A DNA stretch of 55,474 nt from Porodaedalea pini. Its lineage: Eukaryota; Basidiomycota; Agaricomycetes; Hymenochaetales; Hymenochaetaceae. Positions 42,475 through 52,782 of this stretch are shown here, in pieces (within the stretch, counting starts at the first letter, position 1; each line of letters opens with the position of its first letter). Location: positions 1 to 55,474 of the forward strand of contig NBAY01000142.1 in the NCBI GenBank assembly GCA_002794775.1, read 5' to 3'. Below the pieces are notes generated by a model. The model saw nothing but the letters and a program-made list of their open reading frames with translations, did not search any database and was not told where the DNA came from. Made by a program: the position numbers and the translations under genes.

Positions 42475-43199
42475 CTAATCATCATGCCACTCGACCTTTC
42501 CAGCAGTCCATCTGTCGCCCCACATGACCCGCTTGTGATATACTTTCCGCAATTCCCTGAACTCCTTCACGAAGTCATCCACGTCCTTCCCATTAGCCTC
42601 GCCTTGTCCAGAAAGCGCAGAGGATGAAGATTGGATGAAAGCGGAGGCACACGCCTCAGATGCGTCGTCTTGCGCCGTCGTTGCGTGGCGAAGACGCATC
42701 AGCAAGAATTGAGGATTAAAACGCTTTCATGTTCATTTATAAATATTTGGATGATAAAAGTATAAAGGATCACACCTGGTACACTTCCTTCTGCTCTTTC
42801 TCAACCGTCCGCCAATGCGCCTCAAGTGATTTAGCTCGATCAAATGCCTCCTTCGTCTCGCTTCGCAATTTATATAACTGATCCTGCAAAGCAAGGTTGT
42901 TTCCTAAGTTCCTCAGTCAAGAAGCGGCGGGAACCCAGGGGAACGATTACACACGTGCTAGTTCCTCATTAGCCATACCCAGATGAACCTGGGCTTGGAA
43001 CATGGCTTGCACTTGAGGCAGTGAATGGAAAACTGCCTGAAAGTACTGCGGATCATTGAGCATGTCTTCGAGGTCTTCCCGGCTGCCAGCGCATTCGCTA
43101 TCTATTCAGATATTGCACGAGTATGAGATGACGCATAAAGGCTCACGAGAATCTGGAGAGCTCGGGGAACTCAGCATAAAGAGGAGAATCGAAGGACAT
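42475..43199 (-). CDS. VPS37: VPS37, ESCRT-I subunit (Mod(r) domain)
   Basis: Part of ESCRT-I, which sorts ubiquitinated membrane proteins into multivesicular bodies. Exons: 43199-43147, 43097-42953, 42883-42776, 42723-42475; 184 aa. The protein starts MSFDSPLYAEFPELSRF, then has the Mod(r) helices: REDLEDMLNDPQYFQAVF, SLPQVQAMFQAQVHLGMANEE, DQLYKLRSETKEAFDRAKSLE, and EKEQKEVYQ running into RFNPQFLLMRLRHATTAQDD. It ends FVKEFRELRKVYHKRVMW and KVEWHDD. The second exon needs the acceptor GATAG at 43099-43098; the other nearby AG gives a stop. Length and helix order match fungal Vps37. Frame intact. Confidence 0.87.
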
Positions 43200-43567
43200 G
43201 AGAAGCAGAGTCGGAGAGCAAGTAAGCACTGGCAGTAACTGAGAAACGGCTGTAAGTACCCGCCAAAGAGCTGGTCACGAGAGTCCTTAATAACGTATCA
43301 CGAGCACAGGACGCGTCGTCGCGGTGATTCTGTTTTCCGTCGATCATCCCGAGTCGGACATTCAAAAAAAAAATCGCAGAAACAATTATACAATTCACGA
43401 ACTGGACAAATACAAGACATGATTCATCATGACAGATGGCGATATAAATGAACTGAAATCTCTTTCCAGCGCCGAACATTTAGTATGTCTGAGAATTGAT
43501 AAAACAAAAAACTCCTGACTATCAGCAAGGACTGAAGCTCCGACGACGTCCCTCAAGTGAGTCCACA
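43200..43567. other. Spacer between VPS37 and P450 copy A
   Basis: 368 bp; VPS37 promoter on the left, 3' UTR of the P450 gene on the right. No further feature seen. Confidence 0.5.
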
Positions 43568-45910
43568 TCATTTACCAACAATGGAGACCTTCAAGGGAAC
43601 TTGCGCCTTGTCTCCACCCTCATCTTTGACGATAGGATGATGAATGCCACCCATCGCCCAAAATATCTCGGGGCCTGGCTCGAAGACAAATCTCTCAAGG
43701 AGTACTGACAGTACCAGTTCTGTCAAGAAGGCAGTTAGTACTGGGGTTTCATTATTAAATGTTCAGTTTCTTACTCATCTCCGTTTCGGAAAATTTGAAG
43801 CCACTTGAAGCGATATCTCAGCGACGAGAACAGAATGTTACGAAAGTTCTACTTACATGCAGGCTCTTCCACCACCGAGGAACGTCATCCTGGATTACCC
43901 ATTTGCAATCATCTAGGTTAGAGAGTTTTGCTAGATGTCGTATATATAACACGTACATTTGTGAGTAGACGCCAGGTAGATGCGCATCATCTACGCTCTT
44001 CGGCAGTGGCTTCAACCAGCGGTCAGGCTTCCACTCCTCCGCATCATCTCCCCAAATTGCCTTGCTCCGGTTCGCACCAAGGATCGAAATGTAAACGGTC
44101 GTATTCTTCTTTAAGTGAATCTCGTTAATCTCCGTCTTTCCGTCGCTGCACTTGATCGGCCAAAGGAGCGGAAGCACAGCGTCTTTCTTAGTTCTGTCGT
44201 GTTCAATAAGCGTTAGCGAGCGTCTCAGACAAGGAGTAAAAAAAGATACAAGACTTACACTCGATCGAGTTGCGAGACCGGTGGATAGACACGCATGGTC
44301 TCGCGGCAGACCGCATCGAGATAAGGTAAGGCCATGAGCATATCGTAGTCGAGATCCCCGTGTTCCTTGCGAGCGGCCATGACTTCGTCGCGGAGTCTAG
44401 ACTGTGCCTCCTGGTTTTCTGACAAGATATGGAGTATGCGGCTCACGGCACTTGTCGTTGTATCGTGCCCGGCCACGATGAACGTACTAAAATGCGTTGA
44501 CATTTGCCATTCAGTTGCCTTTCTAGCTCCAAGAGAGAAATCTTCTCACTTCATATGAGCCAGGAGCTCCGACTCTGGCAAGTTAGTAGCTCCGTTTGCG
44601 CTTAAGTTCGCCTTCACTGTAACATTCCGTCAGTTCAACAAGTGGCGTTTTGGAAAAGAAAGTGAGCTCACTCAAAACGCTCAATATGTCCTTTCCGTTT
44701 CCGATCTGCGCGTGCGTGGCCTCATCGCCATCCTGAAGGGCTTGTCGCTTTCCTTGGTGAATTTCTTTCGAATGCTTCTCGATGGTATCAGAAATCGTCA
44801 TAAGGCCTCTGACTGATCTCAAAGGAATCATCTCCACGACCATTCGTCGAAATGACGGGGATCCAAGCTTGACTGCTTGCGGGAGAAACCGCAGAAGGAA
44901 GTTGAGCTTGAAGAGCAGAGGACTGGTTGGAACAAACATGAGATTGGAGTAAGCGCTGCAAATGGAATTCCAAATACCCGAAGGTCTTTATAGCCTCGCT
45001 GTACGCGTTTGTCTGTCGTTCGTCGAGAGCGTCAAAAGAATAGCCAAGTCCGCCCTGACCGACGTACTCGAGTGCAGCGCGGGAGATCCAGTTCATGACG
45101 TCGATATACTGTTTACCTTTTGAAACCTCATTCTCAAGTACAACACAGAGCTGATGCAATGAAACAGCTTTACTGTCAGTTGATCAAATGTAATCGGAAA
45201 GCTAGCGCACCCTGTGAGCAATAGGATAAAACACAGGAATGAGGTCACGCATGTGCTTGAGGGAGAAAACCGGATTAAGCAGCTTGCGCTGCCTTTTGTG
45301 CTGCTCGCCTGAAAAATATTCGAATGCATAGCGATTAATAATGCGACACATATCTGTTAAGTAGCGTAGAGTATTTACCAAGGGTGGATAGAAGACTTGA
45401 TCCAAGCGTAAGTCTGTTGGTACTGAATGGATGTCAAGCCATGCCCTACATCTTCTCGTGCATGCAGCACTCACACGAGGAACCTCTCCGTTTCCTCATA
45501 GACATATTGGTCCTTGACGCAAATATGATGCAAAGCAAGCGGATCAGACACATAGAGCTGTTGATCCTATAGATCGGTCAATGTTTATGTGTAAGGTTGC
45601 CAGAGATCGGATAACAGCACTCACTCCAAACATCATGTCAAGGCGGACGGCTCCTCCGTATTTCCTATACAGCTCCTCATGAAACTTCCAGCCTTCTGTG
45701 TTGAAGAATCGATCGAAGTTGCCTGTCACATGCCGTCAGTCTCGAGGCTCTTCCACATCGACGTCTGTTGTACATACCCTTCCACCAAGATGCACGATGC
45801 GGTCCAGGTATATGGGACAGAGAGCCCCGCGAGGAAAGGGAACGAAGAGTACGCCATAGGATGATGACGGCGACAGAGGCCGCAATGATTTGAGAGGTAG
45901 ATATTTCCAT
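43568..45910 (-). CDS. Cytochrome P450 monooxygenase, copy A
   Basis: Membrane-anchored haem monooxygenase; substrate unknown. Exons: 45910-45778, 45722-45625, 45566-45475, 45413-45379, 45308-45211, 45150-44978, 44922-44672, 44616-44550, 44486-44259, 44193-43957, 43889-43857, 43803-43775, 43719-43568; 541 aa. The N-terminal anchor is IIAASVAVIILW, followed by HIPGPHRASWWKG. The oxygen-binding I-helix is VAGHDTTTS (about 320-328). The ExxR motif is ETMR (378-381), and the meander has EEWKPDRW. The haem loop FLGGGRACIG carries Cys481 and is split over exons 10-12. All key residues are present and the frame is clean. A minus-strand TATAAAA at 45949-45955 lies about 40 bp upstream. Copy B at 49028-51367 has the same 13 exons with identical lengths. 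Confidence 0.93.
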
Positions 45911-45948
45911 GTCTGGGGAACTTAGCAACGAGGGTCGAAACGTCTCGC

Positions 45949-45955
45949 TTTTATA
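45949..45955 (-). promoter_or_regulatory. TATA box of P450 copy A
   Basis: TATAAAA on the minus strand 39 bp before the ATG; conserved in copy B. Confidence 0.6.
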
Positions 45956-46560
45956 CCGTGGAGCATCCATCTTTATGGATAAACCCAGCTATCAACGACA
46001 TGAGCAGTTTATCGTCAGCAGTATCTCTTCGCGACGATGTGTTATAATTATCAACGGGATATCGTCCATGGATGGACTTCTCGGAGGGAAGCTTTATGCC
46101 TTTGGGGTTCATAAAGCGCATGCAGGTTCGTTCTTCGCAGATAGAAGTCAGTTCGAAGTCATATTACAAATGAGAAGTGCGACGTGTGAGAGACGTACGA
46201 GGGGTCGAAGACGCGTACTCGGTTCGGGATGCCGAGTACGACGTGGAAGGGAGGCCAACCAGTGTTTACGAGGCTTACATTGACAAAGCCTTTGGAGCTA
46301 CCTATCTGAAAACTTTGGAGTAAAAATGGGAAATATGTGAATGCTCCGTTTTCGTGGCAAATGTTTTGAGAAAGCGCGTCAAAATCTTGCTTCAAGCAGC
46401 TTCTCAGCTGAGAGAGACAAGATCATGGTGACTTAAGCATGTCAGCTTTGTAGAGTGCTAGCCATGAACTTAACAAGCCACGAATCAGAAGACACGACAT
46501 GAAGCACCAAAGGATTGATATTCCTGAGAATGGTTTTCCAGTAGGACATCGCGTACAAGT

Positions 46561-49027
46561 TATGCAGTCTTGAGGTTTCGTCAAGTGATCGCTTTAGAGG
46601 TTATTAAGCAGCAGTATCTGAGAGAAGTCGCGAGGAATGGATAGAAAACTCATCACGTCGGTCGAGTTGCAGATCGTTTCTTGGCTTTCTCGGGCACTAT
46701 GCTCGGTCCGTTCCTGGGATGGGTAGGCTGGCTCTGAAGGGTGAGAATCGAGAACCTCGGCTATGAACCTTCTGTCGACATCGAGAGTCAGAAGACGCCG
46801 GTTGCAGAACGGGCATACACGATAGAATACGTTTTTAAGCTCTTGCAAACATATTAGAGAAGCAAACCACGTACAAAGAAGCGCTCTGCACCAGGCAGAA
46901 AATCATTTCAATGGCATTCATTCGGCGGACATGCTCGACATTTCGGGTTTTCAGAATAAGGCCATTGACAGAGCAGCCTCTCTAAAGGACTAACGGGAAG
47001 ACATTGTGAAAAAGAAGTGTTCCCTCTACGACAGTAATTGAAGCCCACCAGTGGAGACTCGGAGCTATCATGTCCGTCCAGGTGCGATGCGTCGCTTTTC
47101 CTAGCTTCCTTTCGGGCCGTTACCAGACATGACACTATCGGTTCTGAGTCAACAAGAATACTGGAAGTATACTGGAAGGGCGAAGTGAAGAAGAAGCCCA
47201 GTTTGCGGAGCACTAGATCGCGGGATGGCAAGTAAGGTGTCTAAATACATTGGAGAGTCGCATGTTATAATTGAAGCGGAGTTCAAAAAATCTCCGACTA
47301 CTCGTCGGTTTTGACGCATCCTCGTTAAAGCCCACCAACCACTGGAGTTATTCTTCTCTCATGGTAAAAGATCAGCTTACATTGATGGATGTGGTTAGGC
47401 ACTTGGGCTTGCCTGAATTGATTCGAAGCACTGCATCTGATGAAATGCGGGAAAATGTTTTTCGCCTCTCCTTCAAGTTCAGACATCAGTAAGCATTCGC
47501 AAATTCTGTACCATGCAAAACCCGTGAGCGAACGCTACGCATTTCTCCCTTATTATTCTCTCTAATGCCTTCGTTTATTATCTGTGTGGTGGGCAATCTC
47601 AGGACCCCGTATTCATTCACTGTAAGGTTGCCGTGGCGTCAAGTATGTAATGCTGCGGCCTGGTAATTTTGCATATTACTTTTACTTGATTCCTGTCTGT
47701 AACCAAAAAGTGAAAGATCTGGATGGGAGGGGCAGCTATGTTTGCCTGCAGACTTGGCACATTTCTAAGACACTCTCAGTCTCAGAGATGACAAAGAGCC
47801 AGTGCGTCCTGCCCTTATAATTCATATAACTTGCATGTGGCTGTTCTCAGACGCTTGAGAAATCAATGCGACATTAATATTAGCAGCACATAAGGACATC
47901 TAAAGTCTCTGACGACCAAAACACCCTGCAATTCCTAATTCTACTGACTTTGGCTGTTTACACAAACCCTCCCAGGTCAGAGCATGCGAAGGTACAGATC
48001 TCACCAAACAGTGTAAGCCCATGTTGTCCTTTTGCTTCTCGTATACTTACAAAAAGAAAGATAAGTTGGATACTTCCTGCCCTTATTTTACAGTCTATAC
48101 CTGCTCCCTTTTTCCTGTTGTTGTTGTTGCCAATACATTGAAAAAAAGGAACTCTAATTACAAGGTCAGCGTATGCACTTCCTGCAGGATCATAAAACCG
48201 TGTCTGCTCATAATAATGTGGTTTTCATAATAGTTTGGTTTTATAGGCTTAAATGCACCTCATGTTGCAAGAAGCGGAGTCAGTTGTACTTTTGAAACGG
48301 GTTTCCAGCCAGGACGAGCAGAGCGCTGCACGTATGTCAAAGACTGCTTACGCTTTCCTCTGTCAGCATGACTCCGAGCTACGGTTTCATTCCTCATAAA
48401 GCTTGTCAATATTTGCAGCAGTCGAGTGAGCAGTTCTCAGAATGGACTGCTTACACATATAGCTGCGACCAAGACGCAAACGCTCGAGAAGAAGCTAATA
48501 TTGATCTCGTATAGTGCCAGTACAATAGTGTCGATATAGTCGTGTCTGACCTTAGTGTTCCAAGTATAATGAACGTAGTGTTAATATTGGCTTCCGAGAA
48601 TCTGTCATTCAGAGAACAGTCAGATCCATTCGGTGCAGAGTCAGACTGCGGGCCAACGCGCAGTCGGTGGTGATGGTACAGCTTGGGGACGTGCCGCGAC
48701 GCGTGAAGCCCTGCATAATGTGCGAACTAACTACCAGTTACAGCTCCTCCCCTGTCGATTCACCGTCGATCCCGTGATCCGCTATCACGCTCCCGGGAGC
48801 TCTAGCTGCTGGCAGGTTGTATATCCGTCAATCATTCAGACAATCGAAAAGACGCGACAAATCGAATATACACTCCAGAGACTAAACAAGCGCAAAATAA
48901 AAAACATAATGTATCAAATAAGACGAAGAAGGCCCTTCTCATGAGTTCGGCGTGCCAGCTGATTAACCAAGAACCCCAACCCACAACGTGAGTCACATCC
49001 CCGACACCATTCTCAAGTCAGTCCACG
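46561..49027. other. Spacer between the two P450 copies
   Basis: About 2.4 kb. Short ORFs (46594-46848 minus, 46908-47231 minus, 47271-47492 plus, 48633-48944 plus) show no recognisable domains, no splice partners and no match to each other. I see no terminal repeats that would mark a transposon and no gene I can support. Confidence 0.5.
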
Positions 49028-51367
49028 TCATTTACTAACAACGGAAACCTTCAGGGGAACTTGCGCCTTGTTTCCGTTATCGCCTTTGACAAGAGGTTGA
49101 GGAAGACCACCCATCGCCCAAAAGATCTCGGGGCCTGGCTCGAAGACAAATCTCTCAAGCAGCACTGACAGTACCAGTTCTGTCAAGAAAACGGCAGTTA
49201 ATACTGAGGTTCCATCATTAATTGTTCAGTTTCTTACTCATCTCCGTTTCGGAAAATTTGAAGCCACTTGAAGGGATATCTCAGCGAGGAAAACAGAGTA
49301 TTACGAAAGTTCTACTTACATGCATGCTCTTACGCCGCCGAGGAACGTCATCCTAAATTACCATTTGCAAACATTCAGGTGAGAGAGTTTTAATAGATGT
49401 CGTATACAGACCACGTACATTTGCGAGTAGACGCCAGGTAAACGAGCATCGTCTACGCTCTTCGGCAGTGGCTTCAACCAGCGATCGGGCTTCCATTCGT
49501 CCGCATCATCTCCCCAAATTGCCTTGCTCCGGTTCGCACCAAGGATCGAAATGTAAATGGTCGTATTCTTCTTTAAGTGAATCTCGTTAATCTCCGTCTT
49601 TCCGTCGCTGCACTTGATCGGCCAAAGAAGCGGAAGCACAGCGTCTTCCTTGGTTCTGTTGTGTTCAATCAACGTTAGCGAGCGTTTAAGACAGGAAGCC
49701 AACAACGATGCAAGGCTCACATTCGGTCGAGTTGCGAGACCGGTGGATAGACACGCATGGTCTCGCGGCAGACTGCGTCGAGATAAGGTAAGGCCATGAG
49801 CATATCGTAGTCGAGATCCCCGTGTTCCTTGCGAGCGGCCGTGACTTCGTCGCGGAGTCTAGACTGTGCCTCCTGGTTTTCTGACAGGATATGGAGTATG
49901 CGGCTCACGGCACTCGTCGTAGTATCGTGCCCGGCCACGATGAACGTACTAAAATGTGTTGTCATTTGCCATTCACCTCTCTTCCTGCTCTCAGAATGAA
50001 ATCTCCCCACCTCATATGAGCCAGGAGCTCCGACTCTGGCAAGTTAGTAGCTCCGTTTGCGCTTAAGTTCGCCTTCACTGTAATATTCCGTCAGTTCAAC
50101 GAGTAGCGTTTTAGAAACAAGAGTGAGCTTACTCAAAACGCTCATTATATCCTTTCCGTTTCCGATCTGTGCGTGCGTGGCCTCATCGCCATTCTGAAGG
50201 GCTTGTCGCTTCCTTTGGAGAATTTCCTTCGAATGCTTTTCGATGGTATCAGTTATCGTCACAAGGTCTCTAACTGATTTCAAGGGGATCATTTCCACAA
50301 CCCTTCGTCGAAATGACGGAGATCCAAGCCTGACTGCTTGTGGGAGAAACCGCAGAAGGAAGTCGAGCTTGAAAAGTAGAGGACTGTTTGTAACAGATAT
50401 GAGGGTTGAGTAAGCGCTGTAGATGGAACTTCACATACTTGAGGGCCTTCATGGCCTCGCTATAAGCGTTCGTCTGCCGTTCGTCAAGAGCACCAAAGGG
50501 GTATCCAAGTCCTCCCTGACCGACATACTCGAGTGCAGCGCGAGAAATCCAGTTCATGACGTCGATATGCTGTTTACCCTTTGAAACCTCGTTCTCAAGG
50601 ACATCGCAGAGCTAGTTCGGACTGACAGCATTAGTCAAATGTGAGTGACAGAAAGTAGGTGACCGCACCTTGTGAGCGATAGGATAAAATACAGGGAGAA
50701 GATCGCGCATGTATTTGAGGGAGAAGATTGGGTTAAGAAGCCTGCGCTGCCTTTTGTGTTCGTTGCCTTAGTAAGAACCGAGTTTTGCAAGATCAGATTT
50801 GCGACAATCAATGATTCAACGGTGCCCTGTACTTACCAAGGGTAGATAGAAGACTTGGTCCAAATGTAAGTCTATTGGTTCTGGGTGGACGTTAATGCAC
50901 ACCCCACATCTTCTCGTGCTCGCAGAACTCACACAAGGAACCTCTCCGTTTCTTCGTAGACATATTGGTCTTTGACGCAAATATGATGCAAAGCCAGCGG
51001 ATCAGACACGTAGAGGTGCTGATCCTGCAGAGGGGTCGGTGTCTCGCTCAAGACCTTCAGAACCCGAGAAATAGTACTCACTCCAAACAGCATGTCAAGG
51101 CGGACCGCGCCTCCATAGCTCCTGTACAGCTCCTCGTGGAACTTCCAGCCTTCCGGGTTGAAGAATCGAGAGAAGTTGCCTATCAGGTGTAGTCAGTCTT
51201 GGAGCCCTCCTACGTCGACATCTATCGCACATACCTTTCCACCAAGATGCACGATGTGGTCCAGGTATATGGGATAAAGAGCCCCGTGAGGAAAGGGGAC
51301 GAAGAGCACGCCATAGGATAATGACGGCGACAAAGGCTGCAATGATTTGAGAAGTAGATAACTCCAT
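49028..51367 (-). CDS. Cytochrome P450 monooxygenase, copy B
   Basis: Paralogue of copy A. Exons: 51367-51235, 51179-51082, 51024-50933, 50871-50837, 50766-50669, 50611-50439, 50383-50133, 50077-50011, 49948-49721, 49655-49419, 49352-49320, 49266-49238, 49179-49028; 541 aa, every exon the same length as in copy A. It starts MELSTSQIIAAFVAVIILW. The I-helix VAGHDTTTS, the ETMR motif and the haem Cys in FLGGVRACIG are all present. Val replaces the third Gly of the haem loop, a position where the P450 signature allows any residue. Changes relative to copy A cluster in the N-terminal third and at the extreme C-terminus (SVVSK versus SIVGK at the end). No stop or frameshift. The TATA box is at 51412-51418. 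Likely substrate is unknown; such pairs commonly diverge in specificity. Confidence 0.92.
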
Positions 51368-51411
51368 GTCTGGAGAGCTGGCTAGGGCAACGAGGGTTGA
51401 AATGTCTCTGC

Positions 51412-51418
51412 TTTTATA
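51412..51418 (-). promoter_or_regulatory. TATA box of P450 copy B
   Basis: TATAAAA on the minus strand 45 bp before the ATG, in the same context as in copy A. Confidence 0.6.
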
Positions 51419-52481
51419 CCGTGAAGTCATTCATACGCCCGTGGATAAAACCCAGCCAACAACGACATGACCAGTGTATCGTCAGCAATGGTTTTTCGCC
51501 GGGACGTGCTATTATTTTCACCAGAGACCATGCCTTCCATTCTCAGAACGTTCAAAAGAATGTTCTCGGAGCCAAACTTCTTGTTTTTGGTATTCATAAA
51601 GCGTACGCGAGTTTGTTCTGCACAGATAGAAGTCAATCTGAAAGTCGCGCAACATATGGAAAGCATGGATGCGTGGTAAACGTACGAAAAATAGATCAGC
51701 GAGTGAAGTCACGAATTCGGTTTCTGATCGTCGAATGCGGTGAAGAAGGGAAGCTGACTAGTGTTTACGAGGCATAGCGTTGGAGCTACCCGTCTGAAAA
51801 GCTTAAAATACACAATTGGCCATTGTCTGCTAGCGATTTTGTTTTCTCCACAACTGTGTTTAAGAAGAACCTCGCATACACTGGGCGCGTCAAAATATCT
51901 CTCCCGAGCAGCTTATCAGCTGAAAGACAAAAAACTGAAAGACAAAAAACAGAGTGACTTCAACATAGCAGCCCTATAAAGTACTAGCCACGAACTTGAC
52001 AAGACACAAACCAGAAGTTGCGATACTGAGAACAAACAAAAGGATTGCCAGTGATTATACTTCAGTTGATAAGCCATCGCGCTCAAGTTGCGAAAAGACC
52101 GCTTCATGATCAGGGTAGCTGCACATGAGAAAGTTGAAGGGATTAGCTAAGAAATCTTTACATGAATAAGGGACTTCTTTCTCCTCGGGCGCCGGCCTGT
52201 TCTAACAGTTCCCCGAGTCAGGGCATATGCAAGCTTTTCGAATGTAGAAAAGCAGAGCAATTGTTTTCGACCCGAAGCCCTTCTAGCTTCAGGTCTCAAA
52301 AGTACCGCGGTGCGCATCACAAAATTTTGCATCAAATGATATACGCTTTTGGGAATGATAATGACGCAGTAATGATCGGACCAGACTAAATTAGGTTATA
52401 TGTAGCTTTAATGGGATGACAAGGCTTCCTAAAGGCTTATAAGCGTGCATAATAATTGTGCAAGGTTGTAAGGGTAATTTA

Positions 52482-52557
52482 AGACTTTCCACAAGGATAT
52501 AAGGGCATGAAATAGTTGTACATATGTTTCATGCAAATGTAATGTGCTGGAAAGTCT
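52482..52557. repeat. Long imperfect hairpin
   Basis: AGACTTTCCA (52482-52491) and TGGAAAGTCT (52548-52557) are perfect inverted repeats; inside them GCATGAAA (near 52505) and TTTCATGC (near 52527) pair as well. The region is AT-rich and lies 3' of the gene at 52783-55469. Confidence 0.7.
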
Positions 52558-52633
52558 GTCACTTCCATAATAAGCAAGGCGTAAGTTTTGCGAGCGTCTC
52601 ATATACTTGTGCAAGACTTTGGTGGTTATATAC

Positions 52634-52649
52634 GATGCTTATAAGCATC
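52634..52649. repeat. 16-bp perfect palindrome
   Basis: GATGCTTATAAGCATC reads the same on both strands. The shorter palindrome GCTTATAAGC, its core, also occurs near 52435. Confidence 0.8.
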
Positions 52650-52674
52650 TCTGCAAGTATTACATGGAAAGTAT

Positions 52675-52754
52675 AATTGCATTAAATACCTGAAGAACTA
52701 TGTTGTATAACTACAATTGCATTAAATACATGAAGAACTATGCCGTATAATTAC
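52675..52754. repeat. Tandem repeat, two 40-bp units
   Basis: Units 52675-52714 and 52715-52754 begin AATTGCATTAAATAC and differ at about four positions. They end 28 bp before the stop codon of the next gene. Confidence 0.85.
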
Positions 52755-52782
52755 AATGTATCCTATCCAATAATGAGTGATG

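Larger units (their letters stand above)
43568..46560. repeat. Segmental duplication, copy A (approximate ends)
   Basis: About 3 kb matching 49028-52080 in the same orientation, displaced by about 5.46 kb. It covers the whole P450 gene and about 650 bp upstream, where short blocks such as GTGTTTACGAGGC (near 46264 and 51757) and GCAGCTT.TCAGCTGA keep their order. Confidence 0.8.
49028..52080. repeat. Segmental duplication, copy B (approximate ends)
   Basis: Counterpart of 43568-46560. Homology fades in the region upstream of the P450 promoters near 52080. No mobile element was seen at either edge. Confidence 0.8.

Noticed and set aside
44957..44978. A 22-nt GT..AG stretch that restores the P450 frame, present at the same place in both copies, as an ultra-short intron.
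   Set aside because: Extending to the next AG gives a normal 55-nt intron with a branch-point-like CTTAC and joins AIKTF to GPLLFKL, which fits the P450 family better in both copies.
48633..48944. 103-codon plus-strand frame between the P450 copies.
   Set aside because: No domain, no promoter, unusual composition and no splice partners; length is within chance for this base composition.
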